Origin: Pseudomonas sp. URIL14HWK12:I12
GTDB taxonomy: Bacteria; Pseudomonadota; Gammaproteobacteria; Pseudomonadales; Pseudomonadaceae
Direction: 5' to 3'
Assembly (NCBI RefSeq): GCF_003097135.1
Contig: NZ_QEQL01000001.1
Coordinates: forward strand, 1,116,001 to 1,180,000
DNA: 64,000 nucleotides
In this document: positions 8,742 through 17,531 of the stretch, in pieces
Layout: every line of letters begins with the position of its first letter
Position numbering within the stretch: position 1 is the stretch's first letter
Notes under the pieces: generated by a model
Databases searched by the model: none
Told to the model about the DNA's origin: nothing
Seen by the model: only the letters and a program-made list of their open reading frames with translations
Program-made: the position numbers and the translations under genes

Positions 8742-10031
8742 ATGATCCATTCTCAAAACCACAAGCGCATCGTAGTAACCGGTGTCGGTATCGTCGGTCC
8801 GCTGGGCTGCGGGACCGAAACGGTGTGGCAACGTTTGCTTGCAGGGCATTCGGGCATTCGTACGCTGCCGTTGGCCATCACTGAAGGCACAGGGGTGACG
8901 GCCGGCGGCCAAGTGCCCACGCAGGAGGAGGACGCGATCGCTGGCTACCAACCCGATCTTGTCATCGCAGCCAAGGAACGCAAGAAGATGGACCGCTTCA
9001 TCGAGTTCGCACTGTTGGCCGCGCACGAGGCTTTGCACCAAGCGGGTTGGCAGCCAAACACCGAAGAAGCGCGGGAGCGTACGGCGACGATCATTGCATC
9101 GGGGGTCGGCGGCTTCGGCGCTATGGCCGAGGCCGTGCGCATCACCGATACGCGTGGGCCACGCCGGCTGTCGCCATTCACCGCGCCCTCGTTTCTCGCC
9201 AACATGGCATCGGGGCACGTATCGATCAGCCATGGTTTCAAGGGCCCGCTCGGTGCACCGGTTACCGCCTGCGCGGCCGGCATACAAGCCATTGGCGATG
9301 CGGCTCGGCTGATCAGAAGTGGCGAAGCCGATATCGCCGTGTGTGGCGGCACGGAGGCGGTGATCGACCGCGTTACCCTGGGCTGCTTCGCGGCTGCTCG
9401 GGCTTTGTCGACCGGGTTTTCCGAACGGCCGCAAGAGGCGTCGCGTCCCTTCGACCGTGACCGCGATGGGTTCGTCATGGCCGAAGGCGCCGGGCTACTG
9501 GTGATCGAGTCCCTTGAACACGCGCTGCTGCGCGGTGCTACGCCGCTGGCCGAGCTGGTGGGTTACGGCACCAGCGCCGATGCCTATCACCTTACCGCCG
9601 GCCCCGAGGATGGCGGTGGCGCGCGCCGCGCTATGCAACAGGCGCTGCAGCAGGCAGGCGTGAAGCCTGAGCAGGTGCAGCACATCAACGCTCACGCCAC
9701 TTCCACACAGGTAGGTGACAAGGGTGAGCTTGCGGCTATTCAGGCGCTGTTCGGTGCCAATGCCGGCGTGGCGATCAGCTCGACCAAGTCCGCCACCGGC
9801 CATTTGCTGGGGGCCGCCGGCGGGATCGAAGCGATCTTTACCGTGCTTGCGTTGCGTGACCAGATCGCACCGCCAACCCTCAATCTCCACAGCCCGGACG
9901 CCGCCGCCGCGGGGCTCGATCTGGTCGCGCTGAACGCCCGGGCGATGTCGATCACCCATGCGCTCTCCAATGGCTTCGGCTTCGGTGGGGTGAATGCCAG
10001 CGTGCTGTTTCGTCGCTGGGAGGGCGCATGA
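8742..10031 (+). CDS. 3-oxoacyl-[ACP] synthase II (FabF-type), likely a second copy
   Basis: 429 residues, a complete condensing enzyme that elongates acyl-ACP with malonyl-ACP. The Cys-His-His triad is intact: C177 in VTACAAG, H318 in NAHATS, H354 in SATGHLLGAAGG. The ribosome site GAGAGG precedes the ATG. It lies 50 bp after the RND pump gene on the same strand, away from a fab cluster (no fabD, fabG or acpP nearby), so it is probably a paralogue co-transcribed with the pump. As recalled, P. putida strains carry a second FabF in such a position; its role is inferred to be membrane-lipid adjustment or tolerance of a fatty-acid-synthesis inhibitor. Confidence 0.9.
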   Translation: MIHSQNHKRIVVTGVGIVGPLGCGTETVWQRLLAGHSGIRTLPLAITEGTGVTAGGQVPTQEEDAIAGYQPDLVIAAKERKKMDRFIEFALLAAHEALHQAGWQPNTEEARERTATIIASGVGGFGAMAEAVRITDTRGPRRLSPFTAPSFLANMASGHVSISHGFKGPLGAPVTACAAGIQAIGDAARLIRSGEADIAVCGGTEAVIDRVTLGCFAAARALSTGFSERPQEASRPFDRDRDGFVMAEGAGLLVIESLEHALLRGATPLAELVGYGTSADAYHLTAGPEDGGGARRAMQQALQQAGVKPEQVQHINAHATSTQVGDKGELAAIQALFGANAGVAISSTKSATGHLLGAAGGIEAIFTVLALRDQIAPPTLNLHSPDAAAAGLDLVALNARAMSITHALSNGFGFGGVNASVLFRRWEGA

Positions 10032-10226
10032 CGAGACTGGCTGTGTCCGCACGCGAGCGCGGGCTGACGCTCTCCTGATCTCGTGAACGACAGAAAGGCT
10101 GCGTTGGTACCCGAGCAACCTTGGTCACAGGTCCAGGTTCATCCAATTTATAAGATGCGATTGCAGCCCAAGTCGGTTGCAGCCAGTAGCAACAAAGCGC
10201 TTTCGGCCAGCCTGGGGCTCATACAT

Positions 10227-11009
10227 TCATCGATTTGATCCAGAAATTGCCTCTTTGCTGATTAGTGTCTGCGCCCGTGCATAGTGCCCGGGCGTCACAC
10301 CCGTTATCCGGCGGAACATTGCAATGAAAGCGCTGATGTTTTCGTAGCCAAGCTCAATCGCGGTTGTCGTCACTGACCTCCCCTCGACCAGTAATTGAAT
10401 AGCGCGCAACGTGCGTGCACGTTGTCGCCATTCAGAAAAACAAAAACCGGTTTCAGCAACCAGGCGCCGGGCAAGTGTTCTAGGCGCCATACCTGATCCA
10501 GCAGCCCAATCCTCAAGTGATCTGTTGTCATCGAGCTGGGCAAGTATGGCATCGGTGATACGCCTCAAGCGCGGGTCATCAGGATGCGTCAGGCCGATGG
10601 GTTCAGGGGGGGAGGTCGCGATTTCATCCACGATGACAGCGGCAACCCGCAATTCCATTTCACTGCGAGGCGGTTGTCCCCAGGACGCAGCGCGGCTTGC
10701 CGCTTCGCGCAGCAAACTGCTGACCCTGAATGTGCATGGCATTCGATGCAGGTTCGCGCACTCTTGCTCCGCGATATACACCATCGCTCCTGCAAATGCG
10801 CCATGTGACTTCATCGCGTGCGCAACACGGGGCGGTATCCAAATGGCATGGCTAGCAGGCACTACCCATGAGCCGCCATCAGTGCTGACGGAGAGCAGGC
10901 CGGCAAGGCTTGCGATTAGTTGGCCTGCCGCATGAGTGTGAGGCGCCGTTTCGCGGGTCGCCGGGTCGCGTTGCTCTATCGCCAACAGCGGCATAAATGC
11001 CCGGTTCAT
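10227..11009 (-). CDS. AraC-family transcriptional regulator with cupin sensor domain
   Basis: 260 residues. The N-terminal half is a cupin-like sensor (HTHAAGQLIASLAGLLSVSTDGGSW, then WIPPRVAHAMKSHG), and the C-terminal half carries two helix-turn-helix units (about 155-255) with the AraC signature around ELGYENISAFIAMFRRITGVTPGHYARA. It faces away from the VOC lipoprotein gene across 87 bp, so that gene is the most likely target. The 195 bp between this gene's 3' end and fabF hold nothing recognisable. Confidence 0.9.
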   Translation of the reverse strand: MNRAFMPLLAIEQRDPATRETAPHTHAAGQLIASLAGLLSVSTDGGSWVVPASHAIWIPPRVAHAMKSHGAFAGAMVYIAEQECANLHRMPCTFRVSSLLREAASRAASWGQPPRSEMELRVAAVIVDEIATSPPEPIGLTHPDDPRLRRITDAILAQLDDNRSLEDWAAGSGMAPRTLARRLVAETGFCFSEWRQRARTLRAIQLLVEGRSVTTTAIELGYENISAFIAMFRRITGVTPGHYARAQTLISKEAISGSNR

Positions 11010-11096
11010 GGCTGGCTTACGTTATCCAATGTCATATTCGAGGTAGTCTTATCATGATTACCCAATGGAGAATAAGACCGGCCATAGGAGTATTCA

Positions 11097-11702
11097 ATGT
11101 CTAAAAACTGCCACGGTCGCCCTTCTTGGATTCGCCTGATTACGTGTACCTCTCACGCATTTACTTTCGGTATTTTGGCCGTGACAGCGGGATGCGCAAG
11201 CTCACCCCCCTATTCGGCCCGTCACCCCTTAAAGGATGATCTGATGAACTCTAACCAGATGGTGCAGGCCGTCGATCATATTGGCTTCGCAGTCAGTTCA
11301 TTGGAAGAAGCCATTCGCTTCTGGACGATTGGACTTGGGTTCACTCTCGAACGTCAGTCGGAAATGGGCGGGGCCTTCATTTTTGAAGTAACCGGCACCG
11401 CCGATCCGAAGGTGCGGACGGCGATAGTGAAAGGTCCGGATGGCAGCCGGGTAGAGCTGCTGGAATATTCGCAGGGTGACCGCCACGGTGTCACCCCGCC
11501 GACGGCATCTGCGATTGGCTCAGCGCATCTGGCATTGAGGGTGCAAGACATGCACGCCGTACTCGGACGCATTGAGCAAGCGGGCTGGAAAGCAAGAGGC
11601 ACGCCTCAACCGATTCCCGCAGGCCCACGCAAGGGAACGCTGGTTGTGTATGTGACCGGGCCAGACAATATTACTCTGGAACTGATGCAGGCTAATGAGT
11701 AG
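11097..11702 (+). CDS. VOC/glyoxalase-like protein with a lipoprotein-type signal
   Basis: 201 residues. The last 150 form a VOC domain (QAVDHIGFAVSSLEEAIRFWTIGLGF; SAHLALRVQDMHAVLGRIEQAGW; VTGPDNITLELMQ) resembling lactoylglutathione-lyase/methylmalonyl-CoA-epimerase relatives. The first 45 residues look like a signal ending in AVTAGCASSPP, a plausible lipobox with Thr at -3. The start is backed by AGGAG seven bases before the ATG. An internal ATG at 11244 would yield a cytoplasmic form, but has a weaker upstream signal. An envelope-anchored VOC protein is unusual. The AraC gene is divergent and probably regulates it. Confidence 0.8.
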   Translation: MSKNCHGRPSWIRLITCTSHAFTFGILAVTAGCASSPPYSARHPLKDDLMNSNQMVQAVDHIGFAVSSLEEAIRFWTIGLGFTLERQSEMGGAFIFEVTGTADPKVRTAIVKGPDGSRVELLEYSQGDRHGVTPPTASAIGSAHLALRVQDMHAVLGRIEQAGWKARGTPQPIPAGPRKGTLVVYVTGPDNITLELMQANE

Positions 11703-11926
11703 CTCCCGCTACCCGCCCAATCACATTGAATCGCCCCTAAGTTTGTAGAGTGTTGAATGGCTGATCTTGGCCGATTGCTGCAAGCCATGCGGTGTTGGGT
11801 GCTAAAGCCTCTAAGATGCCGATTGCGCCCAAGCTAAAAAGCGAAAATCGCGCTATAACAGCTCTTTCGTTATCTCCCGTCCAAGCTGGACTGTGGAGAA
11901 CTAACCCTTTCTGCTGGGAGATCCAT

Positions 11927-14533
11927 TTGCTAACTGGTTCCGTGGATCTGATTGATGAGAGCCGCCTATCCCAAGTGCTGAAGGCCAGCGAGCGATTTTC
12001 GGCGGCAACGTCGGAGGAGGAGATCGTCGCTGTATTACGTGATACGGCGCGAGCCATCGTCGACGCACAGGGGGTGGCCGTTGTCATCCAAGATGAGGGT
12101 CGCTGCTCTTATGTTGCCGAAGACGCGGTTGTTCTTCTTTGGCAAGGGCAAAGCTTTCCAGCCGATGGCTGCATTTCAGGTTGGGCGATGCGTCACAACC
12201 AATCGGTTGCGATCCGTGACGTTATGCTCGACCCGCGAATCCCGCAGCAAACTTACGCGCAGACTTTCGTGCGTAGCCTCGTAATGGTGCCCATCGGCCG
12301 GCCCGAACCCGTTGCGGCGCTTGGCGCTTATTGGTCGCAGGTTCGCGACCACGATGCCGATACGGTGATACGTCTAGAAAGTCTTGCCCGATTGGCTACG
12401 GTTGCTATCGAGAACGTGCGCCTCACGCAGGCACGCAATCGCGGGGCAGCGCTAGGGGCCGCGCAAAACCGTATTCTTGAGCTGGCAGTAACAAAAGCTG
12501 GCTTGGACGGAGCGCTTGATGCAATGGTCCGAGAGGTCGAAACGTTATCCTCATCAGGCTTTCTCGGCACTATCATGCTTCTGGATGAGGGCGGGAAAAG
12601 TCTCGAATGCTGCGCAAGCCCTAGCCTGCCCGGCGCCTTCAATGAGGCCCTAAAAAACGCCGTCGTTGGCGCGCAAGTAGGTTGTCGGAATGCTGCCGAC
12701 GCAGCCGCCAACTTCATGAGCGATCCTTGCTGGCAGGAAGTCCACGCGCTGGCTGCTCGGCAGTCTTTACACGTCTGTTGGTCAGTGCCCATTCGTACGG
12801 TGCAGGGTGCCGAACTCGGTGCATTCGTTTTATACCACTCTCGAATGCGCGAGCCGCTATCGACGGATCTTGAGATCATCAACTTCGTGGTGCACACCGT
12901 AGGTCTGCTGGTTGACCGTGCCCGAGCGGATTCGGCGATACGAGTGAGTGAAGAGAGATTACGCCTTGCCGTCGATCACGCAGATGTAGGATTTTGGGAC
13001 GTTGATTTCGTACACAACACGCTGATCTGGCCGTCACAGACCAAAGCGATGTTCGGTATTTCTGCTGGCATGCCGGTGACCCTGCAAGATTTTTTTGATG
13101 GATTGCATCCCGAGGATCGTGAAATCACCATGGCAGCTTTCGAAGCGGCTGCTGACCCTGTTCGCCGGGCGCTTTACGAAGTGGACTATCGCACAGTGGG
13201 TAGAGAAGACGGGATCATCCGCTGGGTAGCGGCGAAGGGCCGGGGCGTTTTCGATACAGCCGGCCGTTGCCTGCGCGTCACCGGTACCGCGATAGATATC
13301 ACTGAGCGTAAAGTTGCCGAGGAGCAACTTCGAGAGTTGAATTTCACGCTTGAAGGCAGGATTGCTCAAGCGGTCGCCGAACGCGAAGAGGTTCAAAAAG
13401 CGTTGCGTCAGAGTCAAAAGATGGAGGCCATGGGCCAACTCACTGGCGGGGTAGCCCACGACTTCAACAATCTGCTTACCCCAATTGTCGGCACCCTCGA
13501 CTTGCTTCAGCGCCGTGGCATTGGCGGCGAACGTGAGAAGAGGCTTATCTCGGGCGCCATGCAATCGGCAGAGCGTGCCACAACTCTGGTGCAAAGATTG
13601 CTCGCCTTTGCCCGGCGTCAACCTCTACAAACCGCGCCTGTGGATGTTGAGCGGCTTGTACGTGACATGGGCGATCTTGTATCCAGCACTATCGGCCCGC
13701 AAATCAAGGTGGTCGTCGAGGCGCCCGAAGATCTGCCTGCTGCTATCGCAGACCAAAACCAATTGGAAATGGCACTGCTGAATCTTTCCGTGAATGCACG
13801 TGACGCGATGCTGGAGGGCGGGACGATGCGCTTATCCGCCAGCAAAGCGCTGATCAGTGAAGGGCATCGCTCGAAACTACCATCAGGCGAATATCTGTGT
13901 CTGTCGGTCGCAGACACCGGTGTGGGTATGGATGCCACAACGCTTGCCCGCGCAGTCGAGCCATTCTTTTCCACCAAAGGCATAGGCAAAGGGACTGGTC
14001 TTGGTCTCTCGATGGCCCACGGGCTCGCCTCACAACTGAACGGCGCGCTTACTATTCAGAGTGCGCCAGGCCTCGGAACGAATGTTGAGCTGTGGCTGCC
14101 GAGCAGCTTGGCTCAGCCCAAGGCGTCAATATCTCTTGTCGGAACCACGGAGCAGCGCTTGATACGCGGAACTGCATTGCTGGTGGACGATGAAGAGCTT
14201 GTGCGCGCCAGCACGTCATACATGCTTGTTGAACTAGGCTACCGCGTGATCGAGGCGACCTCCGGCGAAGATGCGGTGGCGCTGCTGAACGACGGAGAGC
14301 TTTTTGATTTACTCATCACAGACCATCTGATGCCTGGCATCAACGGAACCGATTTGGCAAGGTTAGTTCGCGCATCCAGGCCCGGCACCCCCGTCCTGAT
14401 TGTCTCAGGTTATGCGGAACGAGAGGGACTTGACCCTAACATTCTCCGGCTCACCAAGCCCTTTCGTAAGGATGAATTGGCGGCGAGTCTTTCCTCACTT
14501 CGCGATGAATTCAATAGCAACCCTCCTGGTTAG
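11927..14533 (+). CDS. soluble hybrid sensor kinase: GAF-GAF-PAS-HisKA-HATPase-REC
   Basis: About 868 residues from a TTG start chosen because GGGAG lies six bases before it; the frame is open back to 11792, but that part overlaps a dispersed intergenic repeat. In order: a GAF domain (about 20-165), a second GAF-like domain (185-330), a PAS domain with PAC motif (345-465), the phospho-acceptor His in GGVAHDFNNLL (about 511), the ATPase N/G boxes (ADTGVGMD, GTGLGLS) and a C-terminal receiver with TDHLMPG. No membrane span is visible, so it should sense a cytoplasmic cue. No Hpt protein or separate response regulator is nearby: an orphan. Confidence 0.88.
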   Translation: MLTGSVDLIDESRLSQVLKASERFSAATSEEEIVAVLRDTARAIVDAQGVAVVIQDEGRCSYVAEDAVVLLWQGQSFPADGCISGWAMRHNQSVAIRDVMLDPRIPQQTYAQTFVRSLVMVPIGRPEPVAALGAYWSQVRDHDADTVIRLESLARLATVAIENVRLTQARNRGAALGAAQNRILELAVTKAGLDGALDAMVREVETLSSSGFLGTIMLLDEGGKSLECCASPSLPGAFNEALKNAVVGAQVGCRNAADAAANFMSDPCWQEVHALAARQSLHVCWSVPIRTVQGAELGAFVLYHSRMREPLSTDLEIINFVVHTVGLLVDRARADSAIRVSEERLRLAVDHADVGFWDVDFVHNTLIWPSQTKAMFGISAGMPVTLQDFFDGLHPEDREITMAAFEAAADPVRRALYEVDYRTVGREDGIIRWVAAKGRGVFDTAGRCLRVTGTAIDITERKVAEEQLRELNFTLEGRIAQAVAEREEVQKALRQSQKMEAMGQLTGGVAHDFNNLLTPIVGTLDLLQRRGIGGEREKRLISGAMQSAERATTLVQRLLAFARRQPLQTAPVDVERLVRDMGDLVSSTIGPQIKVVVEAPEDLPAAIADQNQLEMALLNLSVNARDAMLEGGTMRLSASKALISEGHRSKLPSGEYLCLSVADTGVGMDATTLARAVEPFFSTKGIGKGTGLGLSMAHGLASQLNGALTIQSAPGLGTNVELWLPSSLAQPKASISLVGTTEQRLIRGTALLVDDEELVRASTSYMLVELGYRVIEATSGEDAVALLNDGELFDLLITDHLMPGINGTDLARLVRASRPGTPVLIVSGYAEREGLDPNILRLTKPFRKDELAASLSSLRDEFNSNPPG

Positions 14534-14583
14534 GTCGCGCGAAGGCACGTGACTGCTTGGCCATAATGGATAGGCTTGGGTTT

Positions 14584-14619
14584 GATCGAGGGGCTGTCCC
14601 GGATCGAGGGTCTGTCCCG
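14584..14619. repeat. tandem 18-bp duplication
   Basis: Two copies of an 18-bp unit (GATCGAGGGGCTGTCCCG and GATCGAGGGTCTGTCCCG), one mismatch apart, just downstream of the hybrid kinase gene and immediately before the IS3-like scrap. Probably a local slippage or junction scar. Confidence 0.8.
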
Positions 14620-14671
14620 GGCTGAGTGGGCACTGACTCAAGGTGGACAATGCCCACCGCAAGGAGTGTTC

Positions 14672-14730
14672 ATGACCAAGACCAGACGAGGTTTTTCCCA
14701 GATTCCTTCAAACGCGAAGCGGTCGAACGT
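14672..14730 (+). mobile_element. scrap of an IS3-family transposase orfA
   Basis: An AAGGAG site and ATG open a frame MTKTRRGFSQ; one frame over, the same DNA reads RFFPDSFKREAVE. Read together they match the classic start of IS3-family OrfA (KTRRRFSPEFKREAV...), so a frameshift has occurred within the first 20 codons. The similarity ends near 14730, where an unrelated decayed gene continues. Only the first 60 bases of orfA remain and no orfB is present. Confidence 0.65.
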
Positions 14731-15187
14731 ACCGAAAAAAATCGAACGCCTAAAGGCTCTGGGCCTACTGGCGCCGAGCCTGCTGCGCAAAGTCGTCGAT
14801 ATGCGAAATATTCTTGAGCATGAGTACTCAACGCCTGAACTTGAAAAAGTTGAAGATGCATTGGATATCGCAAGTCTTTTCGTGATGTCCGCTTCCGCAA
14901 TATTTATTCCATTGATGACGTCCTAGAGTTTTCACATCCTGACCCAGTTCCAGCTCAGGGTTCTGCCACGCACGTCATTGCGGGATTGAATCGAGATGCT
15001 GGGAGGGTGTTTTACACTGTTTACGCGTGTGAGCCTGGCGAATATGGGGCGGTGTGTTGGCCCATGTGAGATCGAATCAGGGCATGTCTTGTTTGAAGCG
15101 ATGGTGAGGCTTTCTGCATCGCTGATGCTGCGATACAAGGTAGCCCAAGCGCTCAGTATTTTTGAGACCGCTTTCGCCAAGCCATGA
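14731..15187 (+). pseudogene. frameshifted remnant of an unidentified gene, HEPN-like start
   Basis: Three consecutive frames each look coding for part of the stretch. Frame one (to about 14926) reads IERLKALGLLAPSLLRKVVD then MRNILEHEY...VEDALDIASLFV, reminiscent of HEPN-type helical proteins. Frame two (14878-15069) reads FRNIYSIDDVLEFSHPDPVP, then ATHVIAGLNRDAGRVFYTVY and a stop. Frame three (to 15187) reads ESGHVLFEAMVRLSASLMLR. The simplest reading is one gene broken by two frameshifts, with its 5' end replaced by the IS3 scrap. The family call is tentative. No intact gene is seen from 14534 to 15858. Confidence 0.5.
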
Positions 15188-15364
15188 GGTGCGTTAGCTC
15201 GGGCAGTAGGCTGCAAGGGTAAAAATCGACCCTTTGCGGTGATTCGAGGTGTCTACCCAACCAAGGGTGGTTCAGGAACCACCTTCGGACTTGGACGATT
15301 CCGATTGCTCTTGACCCGCCGTCGGCCCCCCTAGAATTAAGATCCCAAATTAAGGAACGACTTC

Positions 15365-15670
15365 ATGATCACCTGCCATGTCCGGTAGGTCATTGATCCC
15401 TATCAAATTGATGCGTTCGAACGCTATTCTCGCTCTTGGGTTCCAGTAGTAACCCGAATGGGTGGCCAGCATCACGGCTACTTCCTGCCGGCTGAAGGAG
15501 CAAATAATATCGCGTATTGCCTCTTTAGCTTCTCCAGCCTTGCCGAATACGAACGGTATCGACAGGAGGCCGCAGTGGATCCTGAATGTGTGCGTTTGGT
15601 TGAGGAAGCGGCAAAGTTGAAGTTTATCGTGAGCTACGATAGAAGCTTCCTTCGCCCTTTGCTTACGTAA
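15365..15670 (+). pseudogene. NIPSNAP-family gene with an amber stop at codon 8
   Basis: An AAGGA site and ATG at 15365 begin MITCHVR, then TAG at 15386-15388, then the frame continues without interruption as VIDPYQIDAFERYSRSWVPV through GGQHHGYFLPAEGANNIAY to a stop at 15670. The whole 101-codon reading matches the usual length and signature of small bacterial NIPSNAP proteins, in which codon 8 is usually Tyr (TAC or TAT); a single base change to TAG explains the break. Translation could in theory restart at ATG 15458, but this would lose the first strand and helix of the fold. It lies 31 bp left of the IS1182-type element. Confidence 0.8.
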
Positions 15671-15700
15671 ATGCTTAGGTCGATTGCGGTCAGTGGCGAC

Positions 15701-17373
15701 CGGCTGCTTTCGACCCAGAGTGTGTAAAAACGCGAGCGGGTGCTGTCGGCGCGTAGCGCCGTCGGTGGTGGGCGGAGTAGTTGCTCGCAGTAAGCCTTGC
15801 GGGTCGTCACTATGCTCTTGGAGGTCTCAGCGAGGCTTAGGCATCCAATCCGACCGTTTCAGGCCGACAACGCCTTTATCAAACTGCTGGTGCCGAGGAT
15901 TTTCATCACCCGCTTCATGTTGTAGGCGAGTACGTTCAAGCTCATTTCTGTACTGACGCCCTCCAGCCTTCGCGTCAAAAAATGCGTAGCGCCCATCCAC
16001 TGTTTGAGCGTCCCGAAGGGATGCTCAACTGTGCGCTTTCGAACTCGCATCATTTCCGGCGCATTGCTCAGCCGAACCTGCATCTCTTCCAATATCGCCT
16101 CATGCTCCCAGCGTCGGATTCGTCGTTCCGTACCCGGTGTGCACCACAATTTGAGCGTACAGCTTTGGCATTTCGAACTCCAATAACGATGCAGCTTCAT
16201 GCCTTTCTCGACGCTAGAGAACCGCCATATCAAAGTCTCTCCAGCTGGACATACGTACTGATTTTTGGCCTCGTCATAGATAAAGACGTCGTTGTTAAAA
16301 CGCCCATCAGCTTTGGCTGCTGATGTCATTGGCTTGGGTACATACGCGGTTATATCCGCGTTATGACAGGCCAGTATTTCCTCACCTTTAAAGTAGCCTC
16401 GGTCAGCCACCACCGAAAGCGAATCCGATGCCATGGCCTCGCGCGCCTGCTTGGCCATTGAGCTGAGCTGATCACGGTCGGAGCCGACATTGGTCACCTC
16501 ATGGGCAACAATCAAATGGTGCTGAACATCGACCGCTGTTTGCACGTTGTAGCCAACGATCCCTGTACCACGCGTCATCATCGAACGCGCGTCTGGATCG
16601 GTCAGTGAGACCTGTTTATCCGGTGAGTCGTTGAGGCGTATTTCAATCGCCTGGAGCTCCTTCATTTGCACTTTCAGCTTGGCGATTTTCTCCTCCAGTC
16701 GCACCGTCTTGACTTCAAAGGATGTGCGCTCTTGCCGATCCGCAGTATCAAGTGCCGTCAGGTAACGGTTGATGCTCGATTCGATTTCTTCCATGCGGCG
16801 TTTCAGTTTGGCGCTGGTGAAGTTACGGTCGCGGTTGTTGACGGCTTTGAATTTGCTGCCATCGACGGCGACAAGATTTTCACCGAACAATCCCAGCTGC
16901 TGACACAGCACTACGAACTGACGACAGACGCCGCGGATGGCATTGCTGTTATTTTTTCGGAAGTTGGCGATGGTCTTAAAATCCGGCATTAAACGCCCCG
17001 TCAACCACATCAGCTCAACGTTGCGTTGAGCTTCTCGCTCCAGGCGGCGGCTTGACTGGATGCGGTTGAGATAGCCATAGATATAGATCTTCAGCAAGAC
17101 TTCAGGGTGGTAAGCAGGCCGTCCAGTTTCAGCAGGAATAGCACTGTCGAACCCCAAATTGACCAGGTCGAGGTCGTCGACGAAGACGTCGACTACGCGT
17201 ACCGGGTTGGTATCACTGACGTAGTCGTCGAGGCTTTCGGGGAGCAGCGTGCCTTGGCTCCGATGTTCACCTTGTATGAAGCGCTTCATGGGCGATCCTT
17301 ACGATGAAATCCTCAGAAATCATAGCAAGGGTTTGCGAAGGCGTTTTTACACACTCTGGGCCAAAAGCAGCCG
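15701..17373. mobile_element. IS1182-family insertion sequence, apparently complete
   Basis: Bounded by 33-bp inverted repeats (15701-15733 and 17341-17373) that match at 31 of 33 positions and include GTGTGTAAAAACGC. A single long transposase gene fills the element on the minus strand. The outermost ten bases of each repeat (CGGCTGCTTT) resemble the arms of a host hairpin repeat found elsewhere in the window, so the true element may be about 20 bp of repeat at each end placed inside that hairpin. No clear direct target duplication was seen. Confidence 0.8.
15859..17289 (-). CDS. IS1182-family transposase
   Basis: 476 residues, full length. It opens with the IS1182 family start (MKRFIQGEHRSQGTLLPESL) and an N-terminal domain ending in LMWLTGRLMPDFKTIANFRK. 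A coiled-coil insertion follows around residues 180-235, then a DDE-type catalytic domain (VAVDGSKFKA, VVADRGYFKGEEI, and a C-terminal Glu region near TVEHPFGTLKQWMG). A Cys-rich patch (CQSCTLKLWC) lies near residue 375. No frameshift or stop interrupts it, so it may still be active. Codon use is less GC-biased than the core genes. Confidence 0.93.
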   Translation of the reverse strand: MKRFIQGEHRSQGTLLPESLDDYVSDTNPVRVVDVFVDDLDLVNLGFDSAIPAETGRPAYHPEVLLKIYIYGYLNRIQSSRRLEREAQRNVELMWLTGRLMPDFKTIANFRKNNSNAIRGVCRQFVVLCQQLGLFGENLVAVDGSKFKAVNNRDRNFTSAKLKRRMEEIESSINRYLTALDTADRQERTSFEVKTVRLEEKIAKLKVQMKELQAIEIRLNDSPDKQVSLTDPDARSMMTRGTGIVGYNVQTAVDVQHHLIVAHEVTNVGSDRDQLSSMAKQAREAMASDSLSVVADRGYFKGEEILACHNADITAYVPKPMTSAAKADGRFNNDVFIYDEAKNQYVCPAGETLIWRFSSVEKGMKLHRYWSSKCQSCTLKLWCTPGTERRIRRWEHEAILEEMQVRLSNAPEMMRVRKRTVEHPFGTLKQWMGATHFLTRRLEGVSTEMSLNVLAYNMKRVMKILGTSSLIKALSA

Positions 17374-17531
17374 CTCAGAGCGGAGTTTTTCGACCCGCAG
17401 CTGCCGAATGCGGCATCAGAGAATCTATGGCTGGTGTCGGATGTGGAGCTGCTGTTTCATGGCGGCTGATCACCATTAAGTCGTCGGCCTCTAGATAGCC
17501 AACATCGACTTTGATCATGGCGGCAATGCGA

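Noticed and set aside
11792..11926. extended N terminus of the soluble hybrid kinase
   Set aside because: No ribosome site, overlaps a dispersed repeat, and is not part of the GAF domain; the TTG at 11927 has a well-placed GGGAG.
14534..15858. possible intact toxin-antitoxin or defence pair in the decayed segment
   Set aside because: Every candidate frame there is interrupted by frameshifts or a stop codon; only remnants can be supported.
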